NCBI RefSeq assembly: GCF_044762655.1
Contig: NZ_JBIWER010000004.1
Coordinates: 238,939 to 302,938, forward strand
Length of the DNA: 64,000 bases
From: Psychrobacillus sp044762655
Lineage (GTDB): Bacteria > Bacillota > Bacilli > Bacillales_A > Planococcaceae
Direction of reading: 5' to 3'
In this document: one piece after another, positions 17,154-25,940 of the stretch
How positions within the stretch are numbered: the stretch's first letter is position 1
Layout: each line of letters starts with the position of its first letter
Notes under the pieces: model-generated
The model's input: the letters and a program-made list of their open reading frames with translations, nothing else
Told to the model about the DNA's origin: nothing
The model's database searches: none
Position numbers and translations under genes: made by a program

Positions 17154-18464
17154 TTAGAATAATTTTAACGAAATATATAGACCTAATAATGTAATAAATA
17201 GAATAGGGACTGTTAAAACAATACCTGTTTTAAAATAAGTTCCCCAAGATATCTTCACACCTTTTTGGGATAAAACATGAAGCCATACTAGTGTTGCAAG
17301 TGAACCTATCGGAGTGATTTTTGGTCCTAAGTCAGATCCAATGACGTTAGCATAAATAAGTGCTTCACGGATTGTACCAGAAGTATTCGTTTCTGCAATC
17401 GCTAAGGCATCGATCATCACGGTCGGCATGTTATTCATTAGGGATGAGAGGAAGGCTGCGATGAAGCCCATCGATATCGTAGCTACGAATAATCCCTGTT
17501 CTGCAGCGACTTCAATAACACCAGCAAGAACGCTCGTCAGTCCTGCATTCCCCAGTCCGTAAACAACCACGTACATACCAATGGAGAAAAACACAATATT
17601 CCATGGCGCTCCTTTAATAACTGCTCTTGTATCAACAGCACTACTTCTTCTCGCCATAGCGATGAAGAATATCGCTACAATTCCAGCTACTATGGAAACA
17701 GGTACCTGGATGAATTCACTACTAAAGTAACCGATAACTAATATAGCAAGTACATACCATGAAAGATGAAACATTTTTATATCTTTAATAGCTTCTTTTG
17801 GTTCTCTAAGTTTTGATAAATCATATGTCCTTGGAATGCTTTTTCTAAAATAAAATAATAATACGCTAATAGTTGCGATCAGGGAGAATATGTTAGGAAT
17901 AACCATTCTTGAAGCATATTCAACGAAACCGATATTAAAGAAATCGGCAGAAACAATGTTAACAAGGTTACTAACAACAAACGGGAGCGAAGTTGTATCT
18001 GCTATAAACCCACTCGCCATAATAAATGGGAAAATCATTTTTTCATTGAAATTCAAGTTCCGAACCATTGCTAAAACAATTGGAGTTAATATTAACGCAG
18101 CCCCATCATTCGCAAAGAAGGCAGCCACAATAGCCCCTAACACACTCACATAGATTAACATCTTAATCCCATTACTTTTCGCAGCTCTTGCCATATGCAA
18201 GGCAGCCCATTCAAATAAACCAATCTCGTCTAAAATCAAAGAAATGAGGATAATTGCAATAAAGGATAATGTTGCATTCCAAGTAATGTCTACTACTTCC
18301 ATGACATCATTAAAACCAACTACCCCTACTAATAACGCAATAATGGCTCCTCCACAGGCCGACCAACCGATATTCAGACCTCTTGGTTGCCATATAACGA
18401 AGATAAGCGTTACTAAAAAAATCATTGCTGCTAAAATAACTGGTGACAAAATACTAACCTCCAT
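17154..18464 (-). CDS. arsB: ArsB: arsenite efflux transporter
   Basis: A 436-aa ArsB/NhaD-type membrane protein with about twelve helices; NDGAALILTPIVLAM, SLMNNMPTVMIDALAIAE and IGSDLGPKITPIGSLATLVWLH are family signatures. It extrudes arsenite produced by ArsC. The ATG overlaps the arsR stop codon (TAATG), so translation is coupled. The length is typical for the Firmicutes type; no ArsA ATPase is present. Confidence 0.95.
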   Translation of the reverse strand: MEVSILSPVILAAMIFLVTLIFVIWQPRGLNIGWSACGGAIIALLVGVVGFNDVMEVVDITWNATLSFIAIILISLILDEIGLFEWAALHMARAAKSNGIKMLIYVSVLGAIVAAFFANDGAALILTPIVLAMVRNLNFNEKMIFPFIMASGFIADTTSLPFVVSNLVNIVSADFFNIGFVEYASRMVIPNIFSLIATISVLLFYFRKSIPRTYDLSKLREPKEAIKDIKMFHLSWYVLAILVIGYFSSEFIQVPVSIVAGIVAIFFIAMARRSSAVDTRAVIKGAPWNIVFFSIGMYVVVYGLGNAGLTSVLAGVIEVAAEQGLFVATISMGFIAAFLSSLMNNMPTVMIDALAIAETNTSGTIREALIYANVIGSDLGPKITPIGSLATLVWLHVLSQKGVKISWGTYFKTGIVLTVPILFITLLGLYISLKLF

Positions 18465-18808
18465 TAATTACATGAGATACGTAATCCCTGCTGTTCTAAT
18501 TCCTGTAGTTTAAAATCCTGGTTCGGAAGATGATCAATCAAGCTTTGGACAAATGGAAGAATATCACTTTCCTTGTTTATTGAATAGATAATCCATTGAC
18601 CTCTTCTTGTTTCACATACCAATCCAGCGTCTTTTAATTTCCTTACGTGCTGACTAATAGCAGGCTGACTTACCTTAAATATTTCAACAAATTCACAAAC
18701 ACAATAATCGTTTGTATCTAACATTTTGAGCATGGTTAGCCTTGTTTTGTCACCTAACAACTTCAATATTGTGGCCGCTTTTTCAATTTCTATTGTTGAA
18801 ATTCCCAT
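18464..18808 (-). CDS. arsR: ArsR arsenite-responsive repressor
   Basis: A 114-aa winged-helix repressor with LLGDKTRLTMLKMLDTNDYCVCEFVEIF: the CVC pair in the alpha-3 region is the arsenite-binding motif (ELCVCDL-like). VSQPAISQHVRKLKDAGLV is the recognition helix. The start is at 18808 because AGGAGGTACCTC precedes it. It heads the operon and should bind the dyads just upstream. Confidence 0.93.
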   Translation of the reverse strand: MGISTIEIEKAATILKLLGDKTRLTMLKMLDTNDYCVCEFVEIFKVSQPAISQHVRKLKDAGLVCETRRGQWIIYSINKESDILPFVQSLIDHLPNQDFKLQELEQQGLRISCN

Positions 18809-18840
18809 GAGGTACCTCCTTACACTCATAAACGATTATT

Positions 18841-18879
18841 ATATAAGCATTTACTTATATAATAATCTGCTTATATAAT
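18841..18879. promoter_or_regulatory. ArsR operator region
   Basis: ATATAAG-N6-CTTATAT (18841-18860) is an inverted repeat, followed by a further half site CTTATATAAT (18870-18879), immediately upstream of arsR. ArsR/SmtB proteins bind such dyads over their own promoter. Confidence 0.65.
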
Positions 18880-19062
18880 GATTTCAAGTTTATTTATAAA
18901 GAGCAAAAAAGTTGAACAATCTGTCTATCCTAACATTTTAAACCTCATTTTTTTCTAAAGTAATGAATACTCGTATGGACCATTCCATGGAATTCCTTCC
19001 AACTTCTTATTATGTTTATAGCTGGCGTTCACAGTTTCTACGGAAACATATCTGAGGATGTA

Positions 19063-19096
19063 AAAAACGCTTAGAGAAATATTCTCTAAGCGTTTT
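19063..19096 (-). terminator. Strong terminator after the beta-helix gene
   Basis: AAAACGCTTAGAGAA and its exact complement flank a 4-nt loop; on the minus strand a TTTTTT run follows. It isolates the GC-rich block from the ars operon. Confidence 0.85.
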
Positions 19097-19172
19097 CATG
19101 TTATTTACAATTAGAATCTAAATTCGTTGTTTTCTAATCATAGGATTTGCTGTCAAACCATTACCTCACGGA

Positions 19173-20732
19173 CTAGAAGTCGACCTTCCGACTTACCTCA
19201 ATTCCATCTTTCACCCTCAGCTCTGCTCCGTCTATGCCATCGACGATGTTTTCGATCATGCTGAGGTCCTCCCCTGCATCGATCCTGATGCCGTTGGCTG
19301 CCTGTCGAATGACGTTGCCCTCGATCTTGATGCTTGAGGGGATTCCTGTGCCCCGTCCGGCAGTACCGCTGTCCTCACTGAGACGGATTGCCCAGAATCC
19401 ATCAGTTCCTCCAGTGATCCGGTTTCCGCGTAACTCTGTACCAGGTGCATTGCGGACCTCAATACCGGTCTTCGAATTCTCGTCGCCGGTAATACTGTTG
19501 TCCTCGATGATGGTGTCTGGAGTACCCAGAATGACAAGGATTCCTTGACGATTTCCTATCAGGTTATTAGAGTACACCCAGTTTCCATGTCCTGAAGCGT
19601 CGTGCTTGTTCTTCGACCCGCCTGAATTGCCCAGCGCGATACCCGCCTTCTTCCCTCCAATAATCGTGTTGTCCCTGATTTCGTTCAAGTATTCACCCTC
19701 GCCGTGCAGATCTATGGCATCGAGATGGCTACCGACGATGGTGTTCTCCGCCACGAGATTATTGTGTGTGGGAAACTGCAACAGAATAGCGTGCCGCAAA
19801 TTTTTGCCATCGAAGGTATTGCCGATGACGACGTTATGCCGGGAATCGTTGGAGGCATCCGGGTTGTTCTGATCTGCTGAGCCCTCGATCGCGATGCCGT
19901 AGCCCTGTCCGCCGGGGCCGATGGCAGTTGCCTCACTAATGTGGTTTTTAGTGAGTGTAACTTCCCGACTGGCCTTGACAGAGATGCCATGGCGCTCGAA
20001 CCTACGGATCCCCAGGTTCTCCACCAAAACTCGGGAGCTACTCTGCCCTTCGTGAGCTCCAAGGTAAATCCCGTACATCGGTCCGCCACCCGCGTCGCCG
20101 TTATCGGGGTCGTCACCGAGTTGACCCGCATAACGGGAGGTGACAGTGAAGTCAGAGACGATAACATCCTGAACGCCAGAGCCACGGATTACCCTGCTGT
20201 CATCCTCGCCGTCAAGGGAGGTCATCAGCACGGTACTCTCCTGGCCCTCTCCTCGCAGGTCTACGCCGCTGCGCAACACGATGTTCGCCGACCCGTCAGC
20301 TGGATCAGTGGTCCGCAGATCATACGTGCCGGCCGGCAGCAAGACCTCGTCACCCGGTGTGGCTGCGTCCAATGCCGCACGTATAGCTGCTGCATCATCT
20401 GATGAGTCTGGTTCCGGGTCTGCCCCGAAGTCTGTGACACTTAGGGTCTTGCCAGTTACCGTACCTGGCATCTGCACCTCAATCGGTGCGCCAGACCGGT
20501 CCACCAAGCCCGGGTCCTCCCAGTCTCCATGTTCGGTCGGGGCTGGTTCCACAGCTTTCTCTTTCTCGATCGGCCCATCGGATTCCTCGACAGTATCTTC
20601 GGTCTCTACCGGCTCCTTGGATTTCTCGACGGTGCTTACGATTAAGAGGATCACCAGGCCAAGTGCCACAAATCCTAAATACAATAGACCTCGCCGGCTA
20701 TTTCGAACAGATTCCTTCATCAGACTTCTCAC
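19173..20732 (-). CDS. Membrane-anchored right-handed beta-helix protein (pectate-lyase fold)
   Basis: A 519-aa protein with an N-terminal membrane segment (LLYLGFVALGLVILLIVSTV), an acidic/proline linker, then a parallel beta-helix. VTDFGADPEPDSSDDAAAIR and VLLPAGTYDL are the pectate-lyase-3 entry motif, and many GNRITGG/NTIIGG coils follow. Such proteins bind or cleave surface polysaccharides; no catalytic set can be assigned. Base composition is clearly richer in G+C than the neighbours, with GCC/CTC/GGC codons, so it was probably acquired from a high-GC bacterium. GTG at 20732 or ATG at 20720 may start it. Confidence 0.75.
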   Translation of the reverse strand: MRSLMKESVRNSRRGLLYLGFVALGLVILLIVSTVEKSKEPVETEDTVEESDGPIEKEKAVEPAPTEHGDWEDPGLVDRSGAPIEVQMPGTVTGKTLSVTDFGADPEPDSSDDAAAIRAALDAATPGDEVLLPAGTYDLRTTDPADGSANIVLRSGVDLRGEGQESTVLMTSLDGEDDSRVIRGSGVQDVIVSDFTVTSRYAGQLGDDPDNGDAGGGPMYGIYLGAHEGQSSSRVLVENLGIRRFERHGISVKASREVTLTKNHISEATAIGPGGQGYGIAIEGSADQNNPDASNDSRHNVVIGNTFDGKNLRHAILLQFPTHNNLVAENTIVGSHLDAIDLHGEGEYLNEIRDNTIIGGKKAGIALGNSGGSKNKHDASGHGNWVYSNNLIGNRQGILVILGTPDTIIEDNSITGDENSKTGIEVRNAPGTELRGNRITGGTDGFWAIRLSEDSGTAGRGTGIPSSIKIEGNVIRQAANGIRIDAGEDLSMIENIVDGIDGAELRVKDGIEVSRKVDF

Positions 20733-20788
20733 GTCCTTCCTTGTCTCTTTTCATCTCTCACGTCACCCATGGATGCGTCCAGAAAAGG

Positions 20789-20836
20789 AGTGAGCCCGCG
20801 AGCTCGGCAATTCATGCCGATGCCCGCGGGCTCACT
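20789..20836 (-). terminator. GC-rich terminator after the GH3 gene
   Basis: AGTGAGCCCGCG pairs perfectly with CGCGGGCTCACT, with an inner CGGCA/TGCCG stem and no U-run. This form is common in actinobacteria and unlike the U-tailed terminators of the rest of the window. Confidence 0.75.
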
Positions 20837-20886
20837 ATATTCGGAATGCCTGACGACCTCTACCGGATCGGGGCCATCCCTTGGCC

Positions 20887-23346
20887 TTAACGCTGGGAGT
20901 TGTTGTTTCCTTTGTTCCCTTTATTTCCGTTATTTCCATTATTACCTTTTGCCTTGCCCTTGTTGTTGTCCTTGCTGTCTTTGAAGTTCAACGGAACAGC
21001 CTTTTCTAAAGGAGTGTCTGCTGAAGAACCTCCAACATGCACGCCATACTTTCCATCAACAGTTGCCCACTCGCCATCTGCCCAGTTTGCAAGGTTATCC
21101 GGTTCTTCCGGAACGAAATAGGAGAACGGGTGGTTAGAGTCTGCATGGTTAATACGTACAGTCACACGCTCGCTCTCACCAGGCTCAAGGTCAACCTTCT
21201 CGAAGTTGACAAGACGTTTTGTAGGTTGTCCTGCCTCATCCGGAAGTGTTAGGTAGACCTGTGCCGCTTCTTTACCGGCAACGTCACCAGTGTTCGAAAT
21301 TGTGAAGGACACGTCAATACCTTTCACCGAGCCTTTATCTTGGACCTTCTTCACTTTAAGTTTGTCATATTCGAAAGTTGTGTACGACAGACCATATCCG
21401 AATGGGAATACTGGCTTCACGTTGTTTGCTTCGTACCAGCGAAAGCCCATTTCTAGACCTTCTGTGTACTGAGCGATTAGCTGATCAGAACCATCACCAT
21501 AAGGACCAGGTCCACCAACTTTACCAGTATCTTGACGAGTTCCAGGGTACTGCTCTTCAGTCGCGAAGGCAGCTTCACGTTCAGTAGCACCGAATGTCAT
21601 CGGCAACTTACCGGACGGGTTAACCTTACCATAGAGAAGGTTAGCGACGGCATTGCCATCCTCCATACCTGGGTACCAAGCTTGAAGAACTGCAGGCACC
21701 TTATCCAACCACGGCATAATTGACGTACCGGAAGTTTTCAGTACCATAACAGTATTCTCTGGATTAGCTTCCATAACTGCGTCAATAACTGGCTCCTGCT
21801 CAGCCAAGCCCGATTTGAGGTTTAAGGCTGGGAATCCGAGAGTATCACGGTCCACTGTCTCATGCGGGTTGTCGCCGACCATTAGAAGCACGACATCGGA
21901 CTCAGCAGCTAACTTGGCAGCAGCTTTCGGATCACTGCCATTGTTGTACGTCACTTTAGTGTTGTAACCCAACTCTTTGATAACATTCTCTAAACCTTCT
22001 TGTGGTGTGACCGTATATGGAGTCACTACATAATCATTGTCGTCACGAACAGAGCGAGGTGACATCTTTGCCGCTCCAGCGAACGTCTCAATGCCGATCA
22101 ACGCGATTGACTTTGGCTCACCGTCCAGTGGCAGGAAGCCGTTGTCGTTCTTTAACAGCACGGAGCCTTCCTCGGCCATCTTCAGTGCGCTTGCGCCGTT
22201 AGCCATCGGATCGACGATTTCAGGCATAAATTTGTCGTAAGGCTCATCCATGTGGCCAAACTCGATCATCTTGATGTAACGCGGACGAAGTAGATTGTCG
22301 ATGTCGTCCTCAGTTACTGCCCCTGAGTCAAGAGCTTTTTGGATCTTCTCTTGTGTGTAATACTGTGGTGTCCAGTCAAGTTCGACATTCGTACCCGCTT
22401 TGATAGCAGCCACTGTGTCGTGAATTGCACGACGGTCACTCATTACATAACCGTCAAAACCCCAGTTTTTACGTAGCGCATCTTGTAGAAGTTCAGAACT
22501 GTCACATGCATAAGTACCGTTAACATCCGGGAATGAACACATCACGGAAGCTGGGTCAGCATCTCTAACGGTCATCTCGAAAGGCAACATGTACAACTCG
22601 TTCATAGCCTTTGAAGGAACTTGGACACCCATCGTCCAACGCTCAGTTTCCTGTTCGTTTCCAGCCATGTGCTTGAGTTGTACCTGGACTCCCTGGTCCT
22701 GGATACCCTTTGTTTGCTCAATCGCAAGGATACCTGTCAAATAAGGGTCCTCACTGAAGTACTCATAGTTCCGGCCACCGTACGGGTGACGGATGAGGTT
22801 CATACCTGGTCCGAGGAACACGTGATGCGCGAAAGCTCGTGTCTCCTCACCAAGGATTCGGCCGGCCTCATAGTTTAGCTCGCGGTCGAATGTCGCAGCC
22901 AAACCTGGGGTAGACGGAAGACCTGTTGCCAATGGGTCATTGTGACACGATCCGCCCTTAACACCCGTACCACCATTAGTCATACGTACTGTAGGGATAC
23001 CGAGTTCCTCGATCCCTTTGATTTGCCGGCCTGTGTCTTGAAACTCACACCCTGGAAGTGTACCTTGTGGAGCGAATTCGCCGTTCATATACTTACTAGT
23101 TCCGCCTCTTTTGATGACAACCGGCTCACCTTTGTCATTCTCATTGAAGCGCGAGATAGCAATTTGCTGCATCTTCTGGTCCATCGTCATCTCATCAAGA
23201 AGCAGCTCAGTGCGCTCCTCAGCAGACAGCTTGGTGTTCATCCAGGGATTGGTCCCTTCCGTTCCATTGTTCATTGCATTAGCAGGAACTAACGAAGAGG
23301 TAGCGATGGTTGCTGTCAAAAAAATTGCAATAATTCGTTTTATCAT
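20887..23346 (-). CDS. Secreted glycoside hydrolase family 3 protein (beta-glucosidase-like)
   Basis: An 819-aa protein with signal peptide (IIAIFLTATIATSSLVPANA), GH3 N-domain (MTMDQKMQQIAISRF ... RLIRHPYGGRNYEYFSEDPYLTG ... QLKHMAGNEQE), the nucleophile region GFDGYVMSDRRAIHDT (Asp of SD), the GH3 C-domain (ADVVLLMVGDN) and a fibronectin-III-like end (YGLSYTTFEYDKL). The tail is low complexity (GNNGNKGNKGNNN). It probably removes beta-linked sugars outside the cell. Composition is less GC-rich than the beta-helix gene but richer than the host. The two genes look like a transferred pair. Confidence 0.85.
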   Translation of the reverse strand: MIKRIIAIFLTATIATSSLVPANAMNNGTEGTNPWMNTKLSAEERTELLLDEMTMDQKMQQIAISRFNENDKGEPVVIKRGGTSKYMNGEFAPQGTLPGCEFQDTGRQIKGIEELGIPTVRMTNGGTGVKGGSCHNDPLATGLPSTPGLAATFDRELNYEAGRILGEETRAFAHHVFLGPGMNLIRHPYGGRNYEYFSEDPYLTGILAIEQTKGIQDQGVQVQLKHMAGNEQETERWTMGVQVPSKAMNELYMLPFEMTVRDADPASVMCSFPDVNGTYACDSSELLQDALRKNWGFDGYVMSDRRAIHDTVAAIKAGTNVELDWTPQYYTQEKIQKALDSGAVTEDDIDNLLRPRYIKMIEFGHMDEPYDKFMPEIVDPMANGASALKMAEEGSVLLKNDNGFLPLDGEPKSIALIGIETFAGAAKMSPRSVRDDNDYVVTPYTVTPQEGLENVIKELGYNTKVTYNNGSDPKAAAKLAAESDVVLLMVGDNPHETVDRDTLGFPALNLKSGLAEQEPVIDAVMEANPENTVMVLKTSGTSIMPWLDKVPAVLQAWYPGMEDGNAVANLLYGKVNPSGKLPMTFGATEREAAFATEEQYPGTRQDTGKVGGPGPYGDGSDQLIAQYTEGLEMGFRWYEANNVKPVFPFGYGLSYTTFEYDKLKVKKVQDKGSVKGIDVSFTISNTGDVAGKEAAQVYLTLPDEAGQPTKRLVNFEKVDLEPGESERVTVRINHADSNHPFSYFVPEEPDNLANWADGEWATVDGKYGVHVGGSSADTPLEKAVPLNFKDSKDNNKGKAKGNNGNNGNKGNKGNNNSQR

Positions 23347-23727
23347 CTTAAATTCTCCCTTACTATCTACTTGTCGATTAGTATTTTAATATAATTTAAT
23401 TTTTCCACTTGTCCTCTCTTGCTAACTAATCCGTGTATAAGTATAGAAGAAAACTATTACGCTAGTATGAACGTTAAATTACAGAACTATAACAAAAATA
23501 GCGATAATAGTAACACTCCTAAAGTCCCTAAAATGGTATTTAAACACTGTAGCAAGCAATAATTTTCGAAAAAAAGGTTAAAATAAAACTTAATGCTCAT
23601 TATAATTTATTATTCTAAATATAATAAATCAGATGAAAGAACCGAGTATTTATTCTCCTGCTTGTTTGTAACGAAGTGGGATTTTTCTTCGACTAATTAA
23701 AAAATCTTAATAAATGTGGAAATAGAA
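23347..23727. other. AT-rich intergenic stretch upstream of the GH3 gene
   Basis: It holds the GH3 ribosome site (GGGAG near 23355). I see no convincing gene, RNA or repeat in the rest; short AT-rich runs only. Confidence 0.5.
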
Positions 23728-24017
23728 TGGAAAAAGCTTCGTTTGGATTGGATGTATTACATTAATTTTTACTATGTTGGTTGGCTGTTCAAGTGACTAA
23801 ACAGAGAAAGATATACTAAAGTAGAAGTAAAAGAAGAAATGTTTATGGTAAACGAGGATAAAAGAAAAGAAAATATCTTTGAAATTCCTGTAAGTGCCAG
23901 TGCTCAATTTAAAATAGGACAAAAAGTTGAAGTCACCATATATTCCAATACAACCGAACCGCAGATGTCTGGGACTCCAAAAACGTGAAATTTGAAATTG
24001 ACATATTAGAGGAATAA
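23728..24017 (+). pseudogene. Decayed small lipoprotein, DUF3221/YobA-like
   Basis: Three partial frames together spell a lipoprotein: a lipobox MLVGCSSD ending at a stop codon, then VEVKEEMFMVNEDKRKENIF with ISV-type core VSASAQFKIGQKVEVTIYSN in a second frame, then DSKNVKFEIDILEE before TAA in a third. The order and the KIGQKVxVxIYSN...VxIxxIE pattern fit DUF3221 proteins. At least two frame changes interrupt it, so it is a dead gene. Confidence 0.5.
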
Positions 24018-24300
24018 ATCTTGTTTGTTTCTTGGAATTAAGATTTTATTGTTCTTCATGATACATTACCCAATACCATGTCCAATAAAGCGAAAGGATG
24101 GCTCTCTGAAAGCCTTATCCCATACGAGAAAGGAGAAGGTTTGTTTTATATTAACTCGTAATTTAGTTCATTAATAAAAATAGACTAAGAGCTTTATGCA
24201 TCTTTTCTTTCCAACATTTTAAGTGATGATTAGATTGTAACTAACTTCATTACTTGAAAAAACCTCAAACTTATTTCATAAAAGAAAATAAGCTAATGTT
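24018..24300. other. Gene-remnant region
   Basis: A plus-strand frame at 24055-24162 reads HDTLPNTMSNKAKGWLSESL and ends in FYINS, without start or ribosome site. I do not recognise it. The remainder shows no structure that I can support. Confidence 0.3.
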
Positions 24301-24417
24301 CTAAAATTTTTTTCCTTTGTCTCCAAACCAGTAGATAGCACCTATGACAAAACAGAAAATAAAGAATATCAAGGCGAAAAACGCCATAATAACAAGACTC
24401 AAACTCATCAACTCCAT
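24301..24417 (-). CDS. Possible 38-aa single-span membrane peptide
   Basis: The frame MELMSLSLVIMAFFALIFFI continues FCFVIGAIYWFGDKGKKF: one hydrophobic helix followed by a positively charged tail, typical of small bacterial membrane peptides. The ribosome site is weak (GGAG only if the internal ATG at 24408 is used). No family recognised; it may be real or chance. Confidence 0.35.
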   Translation of the reverse strand: MELMSLSLVIMAFFALIFFIFCFVIGAIYWFGDKGKKF

Positions 24418-24560
24418 TCTCAGAAACAGTTATTGTTATTAAATTTCATCTTTCAGAATCATATTTACGCTAAATATCATTAGGAGGTGGAAAAGTGAAC
24501 ATCTGAACAACAATAGATAATTTCTTCATTAGTTCAGTAGAAGGCACATTATATTGATAG

Positions 24561-24938
24561 TATTTTCTAGGGAACTTATGCAGCGAACTCACATTTATAA
24601 TGGAATACGGAAAACACACAAGCGATTTTACACCCTTCGTTATCGACCAACCCGAGGATAATTTAGATAACCAATATATATATAACACTTTAGTCTCCAG
24701 TCCTAGAAAAGTTAAAAATTACAGACAAGTTATTATTGTCACTCACAACTCGACCATTGTTACTAATGCTGATGCTGAACAAGTCATAGTTTTAGAATCA
24801 GATGGTACAACAGGTTTTATAAAAAAAGCGGGTTATTTAAGTGACAGTAAAATAATGAAATTAATATTAGTCCATTTAGAAGGTGGAGAAAAAGCATTTG
24901 CTGATAAACGAGCTACTTATTCAGCTATTCTTAAATAG
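24561..24938 (+). pseudogene. C-terminal remnant of a TrlF/SMC-type AAA ATPase
   Basis: The frame holds FVIDQPEDNLDNQYIYNTLV (Walker B and signature side of an ABC-type ATPase) and RQVIIVTHNSTIVTNADAEQVIVL (H-loop), then a short tail. These are the final 120 or so residues of large TrlF-like or SMC-like ATPases (usually 800 aa or more). The N-terminal Walker A part is absent, and an in-frame stop (24558-24560) closes the frame upstream. It could be expressed from ATG 24600, but an isolated half-ATPase is unlikely to work. Confidence 0.7.
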
Positions 24939-25010
24939 TTTAAAAATTAGGCTATGTTAAAGATTGGTCTGGTGCACCTACCCTATATCTAATAAGTTTG
25001 TGAAGGAATG

Positions 25011-25040
25011 TACTTAAACTAACGCAGCAGGTTAGTTCAA
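25011..25040 (+). repeat. Array repeat 1 (hairpin B only)
   Basis: AACTAAC (25017-25023) pairs with GTTAGTT (25031-25037) across a GCAGCAG loop. It is the left-most member of the repeat family spread over 25-33 kb and lacks the A hairpin. Confidence 0.75.
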
Positions 25041-25194
25041 TAATGATTCTTTTTGCTCGTCTAATTCGGATGCAATATAAAAATCATACCTTTTTGTATT
25101 ATATAACAATTATAGAATCATAATTTCTTTTCCTACTTTATAACAACTCCAATCGATAAACTATTTATAAAATTATTCAAAGGGGTTTATGCTG

Positions 25195-25539
25195 ATGCCG
25201 ACGATACCAGAATCAATACAGCCATCAATCATTTATGTTACATTCGCTTATCAAATTTGTTTATTCCTATTTGTTTTTTTTAGAATTGTCGTTTTTAATT
25301 TCGCTCTAAAAAAGATTAAACACCCACTAAGTATCGCTTACGATATTTCTCTTTTTGTCATCACAACACTTTGGTTACTTTATCTAGAATTACAAGACTT
25401 TATTGATTTACAAGGCTTTATTAGCGACCCTTATGATTCCCCTATATTCTTATTTGCTGGTTCAGCCTATTTCGTATCAATATTCGATTTTATATACAAT
25501 TATTTTTCATATAAAAAAATAAAATCCACGAATTTGTAA
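25195..25539 (+). CDS. Small membrane protein, function unknown
   Basis: About 114 aa with three or four hydrophobic helices (IIYVTFAYQICLFLFVFFRIVVF, SIAYDISLFVITTLWLLYL, FLFAGSAYFVSIFDFIYNYF). The ATG at 25195 gives 9-nt spacing to AAGGGG; the ATG at 25189 is too close. I do not recognise the family. It is the only gene between array repeats 1 and 2 and has its own terminator, so it looks like one cassette of the array. Confidence 0.65.
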   Translation: MPTIPESIQPSIIYVTFAYQICLFLFVFFRIVVFNFALKKIKHPLSIAYDISLFVITTLWLLYLELQDFIDLQGFISDPYDSPIFLFAGSAYFVSIFDFIYNYFSYKKIKSTNL

Positions 25540-25557
25540 ACTCGTGGATTTTTTTCT
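25521..25557 (+). terminator. Terminator after small membrane protein gene
   Basis: AAATCCACGA and TCGTGGATTTTTTT form a hairpin with a T-run at the end of the 25.2-25.5 kb gene. Confidence 0.8.
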
Positions 25558-25620
25558 TATCACTTGTAAGGTACTTACCCAATAGCAGTCCACTGACAAT
25601 CAGTGTAAATATTTGTACTT

Positions 25621-25748
25621 CAACTAACGGGTGCTTTAGTTTAACAAGACCGTCATTTAGATGGTATATTTTTATCCAAAACTTCAAGTAGATCTTAGAC
25701 ATCCATTGTGAAATGTTACACTTAAACTAACGCGGCAGTTTAGTTGAA
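25621..25748 (+). repeat. Array repeat 2 (long form, A-terminator-B)
   Basis: Hairpin A (CAACTAACGGGTGCTTTAG, 25621-25639) is followed by a small ACC/GGT hairpin with TATTTTT, a middle segment and hairpin B (ACTAA/TTTAGT around CGCGGCAG, to 25748). It aligns along its length with repeat 3, and the two flank the VanZ gene. Confidence 0.8.
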
Positions 25749-25804
25749 GAACCATATTTGTTAAATTTAAGGAAAAGGAAGAAAAGTTGAGGCAAGAGAT
25801 ATGT

Positions 25805-25940
25805 ATGAATTTAAAGATGAGTTCGAGGGAAGAGAAAAAAATTTACATTTTTTTATTTGTTATCTCTGTTTTAATAATTACATTCATTGAGATTTTTGAA
25901 TTGGGAATTGAAATATATGCTTCAAGAGAGAGGTCTTCAT
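25805..25940 (+). pseudogene. N-terminal fragment of a small membrane protein, cut by the VanZ gene
   Basis: MNLKMSSREEKKIYIFLFVI continues SVLIITFIEIFELGIEIYAS in AT-rich codons, then the sequence abruptly becomes GC-richer and the frame passes into the VanZ gene in another register. It looks like the start of a former membrane protein joined to foreign DNA near 25925. Confidence 0.4.

Noticed and set aside
19234..20890. Several long open frames on the plus strand and in other minus frames of the GC-rich block
   Set aside because: They overlap the beta-helix gene, have no ribosome sites or recognisable domains, and arise because stop codons are rare in GC-rich DNA.
24470..24688. Minus-strand ORF of 72 aa
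   Set aside because: It is antisense to the ATPase remnant, which has recognisable motifs; the antisense frame has none.
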